From Flammeovirgaceae bacterium (GTDB lineage Bacteria > Bacteroidota > Bacteroidia > Cytophagales > Cyclobacteriaceae), in NCBI GenBank assembly GCA_016709845.1, contig JADJMA010000011.1:62001-126000 (forward strand): a stretch of 64,000 nucleotides of DNA. Direction: 5' to 3'. Numbering within the stretch: the stretch's first letter is position 1; each line of letters begins with the position of its first letter. Of this stretch, positions 27,580-37,634 are shown in pieces. The notes under the pieces were generated by a model, which was not told where the DNA came from, made no database searches, and was given only the letters and a program-made list of their open reading frames with translations. The position numbers and the translations under genes were made by a program.

Positions 27580-30282
27580 CTAAATTTTAAAACTGTAAGA
27601 AATTGAGGGCAAGGCGGTTCCAATAATCGATAACTGATAGGGTCGCAAAATACCGGGTCTTGCCTCCTTAAAGAATATCGAGTAGGGGTTTTTTCTTGCA
27701 TAGACGTTGTACACCGAAAACGTCCAGGTGCCATCCAGAATTTTTTTGCGTTTGTGATTACCTTCTATGACAAAGCCAATATCCAGTCGGTGATAATCCG
27801 GGATGCGGTACTGATTGCGATCTGAAAAGGCAGAGGCTGTAAAGTTATCAATACTAAAGGCGGTTAATTGTAACGTAATGGGCCGGCCGGTTCGATAGGT
27901 AAATGATCCGGTAAAGAAATGCCTACGAGTAAAATTATATTTCCAGTTTAAATTAACTACATGGGGTTGGTCAAAATTTGAAGCATATTCATTGCCATGG
28001 TTAATGGTCTCATCATCAAACGCGCCTTTAATAGTTCTCAGAGAACGGGAGAAAGCATAACTTAATGATCCGGTGAAATTCCCTGTTAATTTAACCACCT
28101 GAGTTTCCACCCCATACGCGCGCGCCTTACCTTGTAACAAATCAGTTTCAATGTGCTGATTTAAGATCAGCTGTGCACCATCCTTAAACTCAAGAACATT
28201 ATTAATATCCTTGTAGTACACTTCTACAAAAGCTTCATATTTCTTTTCCTTGAAATTCTTAAAATATCCGAGTGAGAATTGATCAACCTGCTGCGGTTTA
28301 AAATAATACCCACTCGGTTGCCAGATGTCGATAGGTGTAACCGCGGTGGTGTTAGTGACCAGATGCAGGTATTGATAAATTCTGTTGTAGCCAAATTTAA
28401 GTGATGCTTCGCGGGGCAGATCATAGCGCAGGCCAACCCTCGGCTCAAAATTATTGTACGATTTTATTTTATCTCCTTTATCGTACGTCAAGGTATCCGT
28501 GATATAAAGTGTCTCACGGGGTTGGCCCGGTTGATAGGTATAGACAGTCGATGGCCCGAATGAATTAAAAAGGGAATACCGTACGCCCAGGTCTACGTGA
28601 AATTTTTTAGTTACATCGAACTGATCAGCCAAATAGATTCCGGATTCAAGGGATTGCTGAGCTTCCATTTGAATAAACTTTTTATTTGATTTCTCGCCCG
28701 AGGGCGTTAATGTGCCCGGATTGAAATCATAATAGGTACTTTGAACGCCAAAGCCTATTTTATGATTTCCTGCTGTCCAATGAAAATCCAATTTCATTTC
28801 CGGGTAGGTAATTTTATAGCGGAGATTGAAACCTGTAAGGGAATCTTTATCCGCAACATCATAGCTATAACTGCCTACACCAACCTGAAGAGCTGCACTT
28901 ACTCTCGAATTAAACTGGTGGTCAAGCCGCATAGAACTTAAATAAGTATCCCATCGATAGGTTGTATCACCCTGCAGCTTGAAGTCGTCATGACTTAGGT
29001 AACCCGATAAAGTGAGCTTGGTCTTTTCACTGAAAAGGTGAGTCAGTTTAGCCGCCCCATCATAAAAACTTACGGTGCTTTGGTCTAACCCAACATAATT
29101 ACTGCGTACCGTATTCATCAACCAATCGGAATATGTAGTGCGGAAAGATGCCGCCACGGATGTCTTATTGCGTACAATGGGACCATTGACCATTAGGTTA
29201 GTTGAAACAATACCGATACCTCCGCTCGCATTCCATTTTTCATAGCTTCCTTCTTTTGATCGGATATCGAGCACAGAGGAAACGCGCCCACCGTATTCCG
29301 CAGGTATGCCTCCTCTAAAAAAAGTAACATCCCGAATGGCTTCAGAATTAAACGAGGAGAAAAAACCAAACACGTGCGAACTATTGAATACAGGCAAGCC
29401 ATCATATAAAATCAAATTCTGATCGACACTGCCGCCACGCACATTATACCCCGAGGCTGCTTCGCCTGCCGTAGTTACACCGGGCAGTACCTGCACTTGT
29501 TTGATCAGGTCCACCTCGCCCAACATGGCCGGGGCCCGTTTAATTTCTTTCAAACTCAGTTGTGTCTGGCCTATGCCACTCGTGGTGATTTCCCGGGCTG
29601 CGCGATCTTCCACTACAATCTCCTGCAGTAAAGTTGGTGTCTCTTCCATTTCAATTGACAACTCACCATCCGCATAGATCTCGAGGTCAACAATCTTTTC
29701 TTCGAAATTAACATAGGTATAGCTGATGGCATGCAAACCGGGGGTTAGTAGCAACTCATACTTGCCATCCACATTGGTTACGGTGCCGGTCTTTAGGTCT
29801 CGCACCACCACATTCACGCCAATTAAAGGATCTTTAGATTTTCCATCGCGCACCATGCCCGAAAATAAATACCGTTTTTTTGTATTCGCTTTTGCCGGAT
29901 CGCCAATCACCAGTTTATCTATCTTCCGTTGTTCGCGTGTAGCTTCGCGAATAACTGTATTTCGTTCAAGGGCCTGGCTGGGGTCTTTTACAATAACAAT
30001 CGTGTTCGCATTGATTACCGTATAACTAAGTTCCGAGCCCAGAAATAATTCATCCAACGCCTCGCGCAGGGTAACACCCGCCTGGTTCTCATTAAAACTT
30101 ATTTTATCAATCCACTCGTTAAGAAAATAAAACCGAACCCCACTGCTTTTTTCTGCTTGCTGTAAATAGGAAGCCAGACTCTTTCCTTTTTCGGTTCCAT
30201 CAAGCCGGGTATCGAGAATAGCCTGTGCATACGATGAAAAGCCAAGGAGCACACAAACAATAAACGCTATAAAGATTTTCAC
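27580..30282 (-). CDS. TonB-dependent outer membrane receptor with STN domain
   Basis: Intact, 900 residues. Order: signal peptide (IFIAFIVCVLLGFSSYAQA), STN domain at about 35-105 (LASYLQQAEKSSGVRFYF, TVINANTIVIV), a carboxypeptidase-regulatory-like beta-sandwich at about 140-220 (YLFSGMVRDGKSKDPLIGVNVV), the plug (DLIKQVQVLPGVTTAGEAASGYNVRGG ... LYDGLPVFNSSHVFGFFSSF) and a 22-strand barrel ending LPSISYSFKI. STN domains often signal to an anti-sigma factor, but no fecI/fecR pair is in the window. First gene of a three-gene operon with DUF4249 and the MG2-like protein. Ligand unknown. Confidence 0.93.
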   Translation of the reverse strand: MKIFIAFIVCVLLGFSSYAQAILDTRLDGTEKGKSLASYLQQAEKSSGVRFYFLNEWIDKISFNENQAGVTLREALDELFLGSELSYTVINANTIVIVKDPSQALERNTVIREATREQRKIDKLVIGDPAKANTKKRYLFSGMVRDGKSKDPLIGVNVVVRDLKTGTVTNVDGKYELLLTPGLHAISYTYVNFEEKIVDLEIYADGELSIEMEETPTLLQEIVVEDRAAREITTSGIGQTQLSLKEIKRAPAMLGEVDLIKQVQVLPGVTTAGEAASGYNVRGGSVDQNLILYDGLPVFNSSHVFGFFSSFNSEAIRDVTFFRGGIPAEYGGRVSSVLDIRSKEGSYEKWNASGGIGIVSTNLMVNGPIVRNKTSVAASFRTTYSDWLMNTVRSNYVGLDQSTVSFYDGAAKLTHLFSEKTKLTLSGYLSHDDFKLQGDTTYRWDTYLSSMRLDHQFNSRVSAALQVGVGSYSYDVADKDSLTGFNLRYKITYPEMKLDFHWTAGNHKIGFGVQSTYYDFNPGTLTPSGEKSNKKFIQMEAQQSLESGIYLADQFDVTKKFHVDLGVRYSLFNSFGPSTVYTYQPGQPRETLYITDTLTYDKGDKIKSYNNFEPRVGLRYDLPREASLKFGYNRIYQYLHLVTNTTAVTPIDIWQPSGYYFKPQQVDQFSLGYFKNFKEKKYEAFVEVYYKDINNVLEFKDGAQLILNQHIETDLLQGKARAYGVETQVVKLTGNFTGSLSYAFSRSLRTIKGAFDDETINHGNEYASNFDQPHVVNLNWKYNFTRRHFFTGSFTYRTGRPITLQLTAFSIDNFTASAFSDRNQYRIPDYHRLDIGFVIEGNHKRKKILDGTWTFSVYNVYARKNPYSIFFKEARPGILRPYQLSIIGTALPSISYSFKI

Positions 30283-30402
30283 CCAGGGTTAGTTTATTCC
30301 AACTGTAATCACACGATAATATCCTCAAAAGATAAGGTTTCTTTTCCACCTCGCGCAATCCGTTAAAATTATTTTTATCCGAAAATTGGGAGAGCGTCAT
30401 AA

Positions 30403-30436
30403 AAAAAAGGCTGCTCTTTGCAGAGCAGCCTTTTTA
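30403..30436 (-). terminator. Terminator of the SusC/SusD/Ig-lipoprotein operon
   Basis: GGCTGCTCT (30409-30417) pairs with AGAGCAGCC (30422-30430) around TTGC. A runs of eight and T runs of five flank it, so it can act in both directions; the minus-strand operon ends 19 bp before it. Confidence 0.85.
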
Positions 30437-30454
30437 AAAAAAACTATTAATTTA

Positions 30455-32119
30455 TTAATTCATGGTTACCGTAACAGACGGAGCAACTGTCACAGGACTA
30501 ATCACACCGCTACCCGTGATTATTACTACATAAACATCTAATGTACCATTAGGTGTAAACGCTGAATAGGTTGAACCCGAAGTTCCTCCAGCAAGTCCAA
30601 CAGATCCGGTTTGCTGTGCGGTTACGCCCGTTGCCATAATAAAGGCCGGAACGTCACCACCAACAAAACCTGTTGGAGGTGCTGCGCCAGTAGCCTGAGC
30701 AACATAATACACCGTACCCGAGGTTGAACCATTTGGATTAGAACCGCCCACAGCATAGTTCATTGTCCATTTGATCTGAGTTCCCCAGTCGTATTGTGTA
30801 CCATCCAACGTAATGGTAGGTGCTGGCGCTGTGCCAACATCAACCGTTAAAGGCTTGGAAGCAATTGCAGCCACATCATTACCCGCTCTATCTTTTCCAG
30901 CGGTAACTACAGAAACGAGGGCATCACCATGCGTAGCGTCCTTGTTATCATCCTTGTATTCGTACACATAGGTAGCCGTTAACCCATCCGAACTTAACGT
31001 GGTTTTAACAGCGGTAACACCATCAATACCTGTGGTTCCAGGAGCTATGGTAATGGTTGGTGCTGTACCAAGCGGTTCGTTATACTTAAGCGTAATAGTA
31101 ACGTTTTGCCCTATACCTATGCGTGTACCCGTTGAAAAGCTGGTGTTCTGAGGCGCTAAGTTGTCAACGGAATGTTAGCCGTTTTAGTGGTTTGCACAAG
31201 ACCAGCCTGTGGCGGAGCTTCGCCTGAAGTAGCACCACTAATAGTAAACTTGGCATCACCCGTATAGGCGGCACCGGCAGTAAATGCAACATAAACGAAT
31301 TACCTGCAGTACCGTATGCGGTAACTGCACCAGCCGTGCCGGCAGTACCCGGAGCAAAAGTTACGGTTGGTGGCGTTGCTATTTTCTGATCGAATACAAT
31401 GTTCAGCGTATCCTTGGCACCGTCTTTCAACGGTAGAACCGTGCGAACAATTTTACCCGACACGGTAGATACCTGACCACGCAAACTGGTAGTAGCTACC
31501 GGTCTTGCATCATCAATATTCTGCACGCCATAGGTCATTTTCATAGCAGGATAAAACTGATCACTATCGAAAAGACCGGAAGCAACTAAATCTTTAGCTA
31601 ATACTTTCGTACCATCTTTCAGATTCAGATCAGATTCCATCTTGATACCCGTTTCATACAAAGCAAAGAACGCTGCCTGACCTGCCGGTGTAGAAAGGTC
31701 TGCACCAATTTTGGTGAGGATATCGGACAATTTTAAAGAAATAGAAGTCCATGGTCCGCGATACGTATCATCGGTTTTAAAGGTTGAACCAGAAACATTG
31801 GTTAACAACAAGCGCTCACTCGTTGTCGCTGTCAATTTCTTGATAACAAAAATATCAACGCTCGAGCGAATTAGGGTCCTCAGCTAATAACTCCGCATCG
31901 TAGTCAAACGTTTTCTGTTCCGGTTACGGCATTATAGTAAAAGCCTGCACCGTAATCATCTCCATTCCAATAAATGGCATCCAACTGGTCGCCCCTAAGG
32001 GCTAAAATCGTACCCTTTAATACAAATGTTTGTTGCAAAGGATCTAACTCAGGATCGGAACATGAAAAGCCGACCGCTATTAGCGTTAAGATCAATATAC
32101 TTTTTATAATACTTTTCAT
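30455..32119 (-). CDS. Lipoprotein with Ig-like repeats, SusD-linked, at least four frameshifts
   Basis: About 555 codons with a lipoprotein signal (ILILTLIAVGFSCSD). The N-terminal part has no family I know. Then come two repeated Ig-like units, each with DxxNIxF/TITLKY-type strands followed by TVTFAPGT or TITIAPGT, and a third beta-rich C-terminal unit ending in APSVTVTMN. Frame breaks lie near 31910, 31860, 31297 and 31170; each is fixed by adding or removing one or two bases, for example GNSFVYVAFTAGAAYTGDAKFTISG across 31297. It lies 7 bp after susD and is the last gene of the operon. Surface-glycan binding is a reasonable guess from position; the sequence does not show it. Confidence 0.65.
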
Positions 32120-32126
32120 AGTTGTC

Positions 32127-33791
32127 TTATTTCAGGGTTAAATTAGGATCCCAAAAAGGAGCTTGCGGATTATCCAAATCCTTTTGCGCTGCATTGGCAT
32201 TCAGGTTAACGTAAAGAGCTGGATATACATAAGCCTTATAGAATTTACCAGGATTTGGGGTGCGGGTTGGCTGCATATTAGTAGGCGCGCCCGTTCTTCT
32301 ATACAAGTTGTAAGCTTCCAGGCCATTACCATATAATGACTTCCAGAATTCCTTACCCACTACATCCATTTTAACTGCTGCATTGTCATAGGCAGCGGCA
32401 ACGGCTGTCTGATAGGCACCTGTAGAAGGCTCTAAACCTGCTGAAAGCGTGAAGCCTCTATCCGAAGCAAATTTTCTGATTTGCGTAATCGAATTAGCAA
32501 TGGCCGTTGCTAATTGTGTTTTTGCGTTGGCAACATCATTGTTCTTACGCAACATATATTCTGCTTTCATATAATCAGTAAAGAAGGACATCCAGATAGG
32601 CTCAATACCTGCACCGTTAGCACCATCGCCACGGATAGTAGGGTTATGAAAGGTTCTATTGGTTGTTGGCATATTGTCGAGCTTACCTCCGGCAGGATAC
32701 ATACCGGTAGCGGTAATAAAGGGTGAATCAGGGTTTGTTCCTGAGTCGTCACCATGATCGCGACCATAAAAACCGGGCTCAAACTGGCAGAAAACATCTG
32801 TTGGAGCATAGTGTGCGGGCTTGGTACCACAACCTACGTTCTTAGGGTCTTGCTTAAAGGCCTGGGCATTACTACCTACCTGGCGATACATAATATATCT
32901 CCAACGTGGGTCCTGAACTCCAGGATAGCCGTTAAACATTTCATACTGATAGAAATTGCCAATATAACCACCGGCAGAACTTACAAGAGGACCATAATAC
33001 TGATTGTATAATGGAGCCCGAGAATTCGGTACCGTTACCGCGGCATACTTGTAGGTAAAGTTTTCAGCTTCCGTATCGATAATGTCGCTTGCCAGGATAG
33101 CATCAATTTTGGTTTCTGCTTCTGCCTTTCTTCCAGGGATCATCTGAATATTCATCCAGGCTTTCAATTCAAGCGTGTTTGCAAAGGCTGTCCAACGGGT
33201 TTTGTTTCCTGCATAGTATGGATCGCGTGACAAAGCCGGAGCAACGGCTACTGCCAAATCTGTCTTCGCACTTGCGATTAAAGACAAGGCATGATCATAC
33301 ACTGCGGCACCGCCATCGGCTACCGGGTTATAATTGCCATCTGGGCCTTGAATTGCTTCTGTTTGTGGAATATCTCCATAAACATCAACCAATGCCAAGT
33401 AGGTATAGGCCGACAATAAATTAGCAATCGCTCTATGTGTAGGGCGGTCGGGTCTTGTGCCTTCCGCTGTCGACAAAAGATTTACGGTTGCCGAATTTAC
33501 CAACACACGCTGATAGCCATAGAACCAAACATTATTCGTAGTAGTTGAACGAATTGCCGTAGCATATCGGTCACCAGCGGTCATTGATTCCAAGCGGGTT
33601 AACGTGCTTCCAACAAAGATTACATTGTTGTAAAAGAGCGCAAAGTCAGCTTCTACCGAGTTCAAAATCAACTCAATATCGGCACCTTCCACACTTATCT
33701 GATTCGGATTTTGCAAATCGCTGTTCAGATCGCAGGAAAAAGCGACCATCAAGAGCAGAACAAATCCAAGTTTCTTATATATATGTTTCAT
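32127..33791 (-). CDS. SusD/RagB-like lipoprotein (SusD-like_2 type)
   Basis: 554 residues, intact. The lipoprotein signal is MKHIYKKLGFVLLLMVAFSC. SusD proteins are TPR-rich lids on a SusC barrel that catch oligosaccharide or peptide ligands at the cell surface. TPR-like helices are visible (THRAIANLLSAYTYLALVDVYGDIPQTEA, WTAFANTLELKAWMNIQMI). The SusD-like_2 family assignment comes from the start QNPNQISVEGADIELILNSVEADF and the end VGKEFWKSLYGNGLEAYNLYRRTG. It lies 11 bp after susC. Ligand unknown. Confidence 0.92.
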   Translation of the reverse strand: MKHIYKKLGFVLLLMVAFSCDLNSDLQNPNQISVEGADIELILNSVEADFALFYNNVIFVGSTLTRLESMTAGDRYATAIRSTTTNNVWFYGYQRVLVNSATVNLLSTAEGTRPDRPTHRAIANLLSAYTYLALVDVYGDIPQTEAIQGPDGNYNPVADGGAAVYDHALSLIASAKTDLAVAVAPALSRDPYYAGNKTRWTAFANTLELKAWMNIQMIPGRKAEAETKIDAILASDIIDTEAENFTYKYAAVTVPNSRAPLYNQYYGPLVSSAGGYIGNFYQYEMFNGYPGVQDPRWRYIMYRQVGSNAQAFKQDPKNVGCGTKPAHYAPTDVFCQFEPGFYGRDHGDDSGTNPDSPFITATGMYPAGGKLDNMPTTNRTFHNPTIRGDGANGAGIEPIWMSFFTDYMKAEYMLRKNNDVANAKTQLATAIANSITQIRKFASDRGFTLSAGLEPSTGAYQTAVAAAYDNAAVKMDVVGKEFWKSLYGNGLEAYNLYRRTGAPTNMQPTRTPNPGKFYKAYVYPALYVNLNANAAQKDLDNPQAPFWDPNLTLK

Positions 33792-33802
33792 CTTTCTCCT
33801 GT

Positions 33803-36800
33803 TTAGAATGTGATTTTAACGTTTACGCCATATCTGCGAGCCGAAGGGCCACCCAAAAAGTCGAAACCAGCACCATTATTTGTACCAAAGGCTGTTCTGT
33901 CGAAGTCAGCTTTAGCATATTTTGGTGCATTGATAGCACGGAACCAAAGGTTATTACCCACCAGATTAACATTGATAGCCCCTACTTTAAGTTTTGAGGT
34001 TACCGTCTTAGGTATGCTATAGCCCAACGATATTTCTCTGAAACGCACGCGGGTTGCATCATACACACCACGGTCATCAGGGCTTCCGCCAATAATCGTA
34101 TTACCAAAGAACACACCTGAAGTAGTTAATGGAATGTTGTTAGGCGTATAGCCTGTTACATTTCCGCTACCATCGGTTACTTCACGTACACCGGGAAGAA
34201 TCAGTGGCAACGTAGGATCAAATGACTCCAGGTCCTTCGCTACTCCACGACCAATCATGGTTTGGGCAGTGTAAGAATAAACCCTGCCACCATGTACATA
34301 ATCCCACTGCATACCAAAAGTCAGGCTCTTCCATGTGAAGGTAGAGATCACTGAACCCAACCAATCGGGGTTCGGGTTGGCAATAATGCCAATTTCGTCA
34401 GCAGCTTTATAGTCACCCTGTTCGTTAACAATCAACTGACCATCAGGTGTTTTTTCCACATAGCTTCCTTTAATTACGTTTAAAGGCTCACCTTCAATGG
34501 CAAAGTTTCCAAGGTTAGTGAATCCGTTAACCAAAATTTCTTTTGAGCCTTCAGGCAATTCCTTAACCAAACTTCTGTTCAGTGTGTAATTCACAGCAAG
34601 ATCCCAGCTGAAATCGCCAGACTTAATAACCACACCACCTAATTGCATTTCTATACCCTTGTTTTGGATAGTACCTGCGTTAATATACACAGAACCATAT
34701 CCGGTCGAGGGATCCAACGGGCGGTTAATAATCTGATCTTTAGCTACTCTGTTGTAGAAAGACAAATCCAGTCTTACCCGATTCTGTAACAATTTGGATT
34801 CAATACCAAACTCCGTTTCAGTAAGTAATTCAGGCTTCAAGTCTTTATTTGCCAACAGGGCTGGTTGCGTTGAAGTAACCACGTTTCCAATATTATCCAC
34901 TCGTGTTTGAGCATTTAATGTTAAGGTAGAGCGGGTATTGTACGGGGAACCAAAGTTTGCCGAAGTTCCGTAAGCAAATCTCACCTTTAAGAAATCTAAT
35001 AAGTTAGGTGCGAAGTTGGCGAAAGCGGCTGTAGGCACGAACGCTACACTACCTCCTGGGTAGAATAATGCACGGTTATCCTTCTCCAAGGTAGAAGACC
35101 AGTCATTTCTTCCGGATAAGTTAACATATAGGTAGTCTTTGTAGCCTAAGTTGGCATCGAAGAACACTCCGGCAATCGAACTGTTTCTAACAAAGTTCAA
35201 CTGGTTACCTCTGAAGTCTTTGGCCTGCGTTGAAGTAAAATTGCGGTGCTCCAAAAGGCCATACACAACTTGTCCTAAACTCTCAAGACCCGTTTGCTCA
35301 TAGGCATTGGAACGATAGTTAAAACCAACTAAAGCAGATAAGTCCAGATCCTGGTTTAGTTGCTTCTTGAACGTAGCCAGTACGGAATGGTCAACTACCG
35401 TGTTGCCAGATACTGATGTTCTGTATGCCCCTGGGGTAAGGTTTGAGTCGAAACCAACACCCCCTTTATTAATCTCATAAGATTGCTTCTCGCTGTACGT
35501 ATCATAGCCAAGGCGGTAGGTTACATTAAACCAATCGGTAACATCGTAACTCAAACTATTGCTTGAAAAGAAACGATTGGTAACGCTGGTCTGTAAGGTG
35601 TTATTTAAAAGCCACTTGGGGTGATCAATACCATTATTATTACGATAAAAAGTATTTGCGTGAGTAACTGGATTTTCATATGGCCAGCCTTCCAAATCGA
35701 TATTGCGGGGAGTATAAAATAAAGTCGCAAATACGGAAGGACCACCCACTGAGTTTGAACCCGTACCCGCTGCTGAAGGTGGGGTTTGGAAATCGGTTTT
35801 CACAAAGTTGAAACTACTGGAGAGCGTTAACTTTTTATTAAGTTTTAAATTACCACCAAAAGAAAGGTTATCTCTTTTTACATTATTGTTCAGCATAAAA
35901 CCTTTTTCATCCAAATGGCTATAGCTGAAAGCCGCACTTCCAAACTCATTGGAAGCACCAAGGCTAAGGGAAGTAGTAGCAGAAGAACCTTTCTGGAACA
36001 TTGCCTTTACGTTGTTAGGCTGGGCAACGGGAATATATCCTCCGTTATCAGTGGCTGTTTGTGCAAATTCCGGATGGTCAGGAAAAACACCTCTCCACTC
36101 CCAATAAGGGTGGCGAACACCGGATGGCTGTCCATTAAACAAGCTACCCCAGTTACTGAAGAATTCACCGTAAGCACCGTCAAAACCATTGGCCCACTTA
36201 TTTTGAAATTCGGGCAAGATAGCTTCGGATACAAAATAGGATTGTCCAACAGATCCTGTAAAACCGGCTTTGTTTTTTACCTTTGAACCTGTTTTGGTAG
36301 TAACCAAAATTACACCATTTCTACCTTGCGAACCGTAAGTGGTTGTAGCACTTAAGCCACGCAACACGCTCACAGACTCAATGTTGTTTGGGTCAATATC
36401 CAAAAAGCGAGAAGGAGCAACCTGACCATCACGGAAATCGGATGATACATCATTTGATGCCGTGTTAATTGGCACCCCATCCACAATCCAAAGAGGTTGT
36501 GTATCACCAGTGATAGAGCTGTTACCGCGAATGTTAATACGGCTTGAAGAACCAGCAAGACCGGATGAATTCAAGATCTGAAGACCAGGCGTTCTGCCTT
36601 GTAGAGCACGGCCTACATCAGTCTCAGGCTTCTCAGCCAAAAGAGCCGAGGAGATTGTTGTTGTAGCAAATCCAAGCGCTTTTTGATCACGCTGTATACC
36701 TTGTGCTGTAACAACAACTTCAGTAAGCTGCTGTACATCCAGGCCAAGGCCTACATCTACAGTTGAGCGCTCACCAATCGCAATCTCTTGCGTTTGAAGG

Positions 36801-37024
36801 CCGATAAACGAGAACACCAAGCTGCCACCGGAGGTCGGCACAGTTAGTTTGTAGTTACCATCGACATCGGTAACCGTTCCATTAGTAGTTCCTTTCAGAA
36901 CCACATTCACTCCAGGCAAAGTAGTACCGTCTTCAGTTGACGTTACTTTACCCGAAACCACTCGCTCTTGCGCCCAGGAACTGAGTACAAAAGCAAATGA
37001 GAAGCATAACAGTAAAAACTTCAT
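33803..37024 (-). CDS. SusC/RagA-type TonB-linked outer membrane protein
   Basis: Intact, 1073 residues. Signal peptide (FLLLCFSFAFVLSSWAQ), carboxypeptidase-regulatory-like domain (VSGKVTSTEDGTTLPGVNVVLKG), TonB-box-like VDVGLGLDVQQLTEVVVTAQG, plug (GRALQGRTPGLQILNSSG, NIRGNSSITGDTQPLWIVDGVPI, TYGSQGRNGVILVTTKTG) and a large barrel ending in RRYGVNVKITF. With SusD it forms a pedal-bin importer. No glycoside hydrolase, protease or regulator gene is next to it, so the substrate cannot be read from context. A LacI-operator-like palindrome lies 175 bp upstream. Confidence 0.95.
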   Translation of the reverse strand: MKFLLLCFSFAFVLSSWAQERVVSGKVTSTEDGTTLPGVNVVLKGTTNGTVTDVDGNYKLTVPTSGGSLVFSFIGLQTQEIAIGERSTVDVGLGLDVQQLTEVVVTAQGIQRDQKALGFATTTISSALLAEKPETDVGRALQGRTPGLQILNSSGLAGSSSRINIRGNSSITGDTQPLWIVDGVPINTASNDVSSDFRDGQVAPSRFLDIDPNNIESVSVLRGLSATTTYGSQGRNGVILVTTKTGSKVKNKAGFTGSVGQSYFVSEAILPEFQNKWANGFDGAYGEFFSNWGSLFNGQPSGVRHPYWEWRGVFPDHPEFAQTATDNGGYIPVAQPNNVKAMFQKGSSATTSLSLGASNEFGSAAFSYSHLDEKGFMLNNNVKRDNLSFGGNLKLNKKLTLSSSFNFVKTDFQTPPSAAGTGSNSVGGPSVFATLFYTPRNIDLEGWPYENPVTHANTFYRNNNGIDHPKWLLNNTLQTSVTNRFFSSNSLSYDVTDWFNVTYRLGYDTYSEKQSYEINKGGVGFDSNLTPGAYRTSVSGNTVVDHSVLATFKKQLNQDLDLSALVGFNYRSNAYEQTGLESLGQVVYGLLEHRNFTSTQAKDFRGNQLNFVRNSSIAGVFFDANLGYKDYLYVNLSGRNDWSSTLEKDNRALFYPGGSVAFVPTAAFANFAPNLLDFLKVRFAYGTSANFGSPYNTRSTLTLNAQTRVDNIGNVVTSTQPALLANKDLKPELLTETEFGIESKLLQNRVRLDLSFYNRVAKDQIINRPLDPSTGYGSVYINAGTIQNKGIEMQLGGVVIKSGDFSWDLAVNYTLNRSLVKELPEGSKEILVNGFTNLGNFAIEGEPLNVIKGSYVEKTPDGQLIVNEQGDYKAADEIGIIANPNPDWLGSVISTFTWKSLTFGMQWDYVHGGRVYSYTAQTMIGRGVAKDLESFDPTLPLILPGVREVTDGSGNVTGYTPNNIPLTTSGVFFGNTIIGGSPDDRGVYDATRVRFREISLGYSIPKTVTSKLKVGAINVNLVGNNLWFRAINAPKYAKADFDRTAFGTNNGAGFDFLGGPSARRYGVNVKITF

Positions 37025-37198
37025 AGGTTAAGGTTTAGGTTAAATTGTTAAATACGAACCGCCAAATTAAGTTATAATCCATTAACAGAAAATAGTTTGA
37101 TTTGAAATTATTTAAAATATAGTTCGGCAGGGTAAGCTAAGTGCCCAATAATCTATTAATAAGAGCACAAAAACAGCATTTTCAGGCCAATTTCGGCT

Positions 37199-37220
37199 TT
37201 TTTGCAATCGATTGCAAAAA
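37199..37220. promoter_or_regulatory. Perfect 22-bp palindrome, LacI-family operator-like
   Basis: TTTTTGCAATC and GATTGCAAAAA are exact inverted halves with a central CG. This form (GCAA..CG..TTGC) is typical of LacI-family repressor sites. It lies 175-196 bp upstream of the SusC start and 35 bp beyond the rpmA terminator, so it most likely serves the SusC operon. Confidence 0.55.
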
Positions 37221-37254
37221 CTTAAAAAATATTAAAACAAAAGCTAAGACTGAA

Positions 37255-37291
37255 AAAAACTAAGGGCATCTCCATTGCTGGAAATGCCCTT
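37255..37291 (-). terminator. Terminator of rplU-rpmA
   Basis: AAGGGCAT (37262-37269) pairs with ATGCCCTT (37284-37291), with an inner TCCA/TGGA stem around TTGC. On the minus strand a T run follows. Confidence 0.85.
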
Positions 37292-37325
37292 GCTAAATCT
37301 TTATTACTTTATTACTTTATTAAGA

Positions 37326-37583
37326 TCAGGCCTCGGCCTGAACAGAGACAAAGGATTTGTTCTCCTTGCCTTTTTTGAAAACCACAACACCCGGTGTAAG
37401 TGCAAATAAGGTATGGTCTTTTCCAATACCCACGTTACGACCCGGATTATGCTTGGTACCGCGCTGGCGCACTATAATATTACCAGCAATTACTTTTTGG
37501 CCACCAAATATTTTAATGCCTAATCGTTTGCTTTCCGATTCGCGGCCGTTCTTTACTTTACCTTCGCCTTTTTTATGTGCCAT
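37326..37583 (-). CDS. rpmA: 50S ribosomal protein L27
   Basis: 85 residues; sits near the peptidyl transferase centre. The typical sequence MAHKKGEGKVKNGRESESKRLGIKIFGGQ, RQRGTKHNPG and GIGKDHTLFAL is present. The N terminus starts directly with MAHKKG, so it lacks the cleavable extension seen in Firmicutes. It follows rplU by about 50 bp, a gap that holds a short dispersed repeat. Confidence 0.97.
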   Translation of the reverse strand: MAHKKGEGKVKNGRESESKRLGIKIFGGQKVIAGNIIVRQRGTKHNPGRNVGIGKDHTLFALTPGVVVFKKGKENKSFVSVQAEA

Positions 37584-37593
37584 TGCTCAATAC

Positions 37594-37630
37594 AATTTGA
37601 AAATTTGATGATTCATTAATTTGAAAATTA
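37594..37630. repeat. Second copy of the AATTTGAAAATTTGA intergenic repeat
   Basis: AATTTGAAAATTTGA, then about ten bases, then ATTAATTTGAAAAT. It resembles 23407-23442, including the spacing between the two blocks. It lies between rplU and rpmA, inside a transcribed region. Confidence 0.5.
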
Positions 37631-37634
37631 CTGA

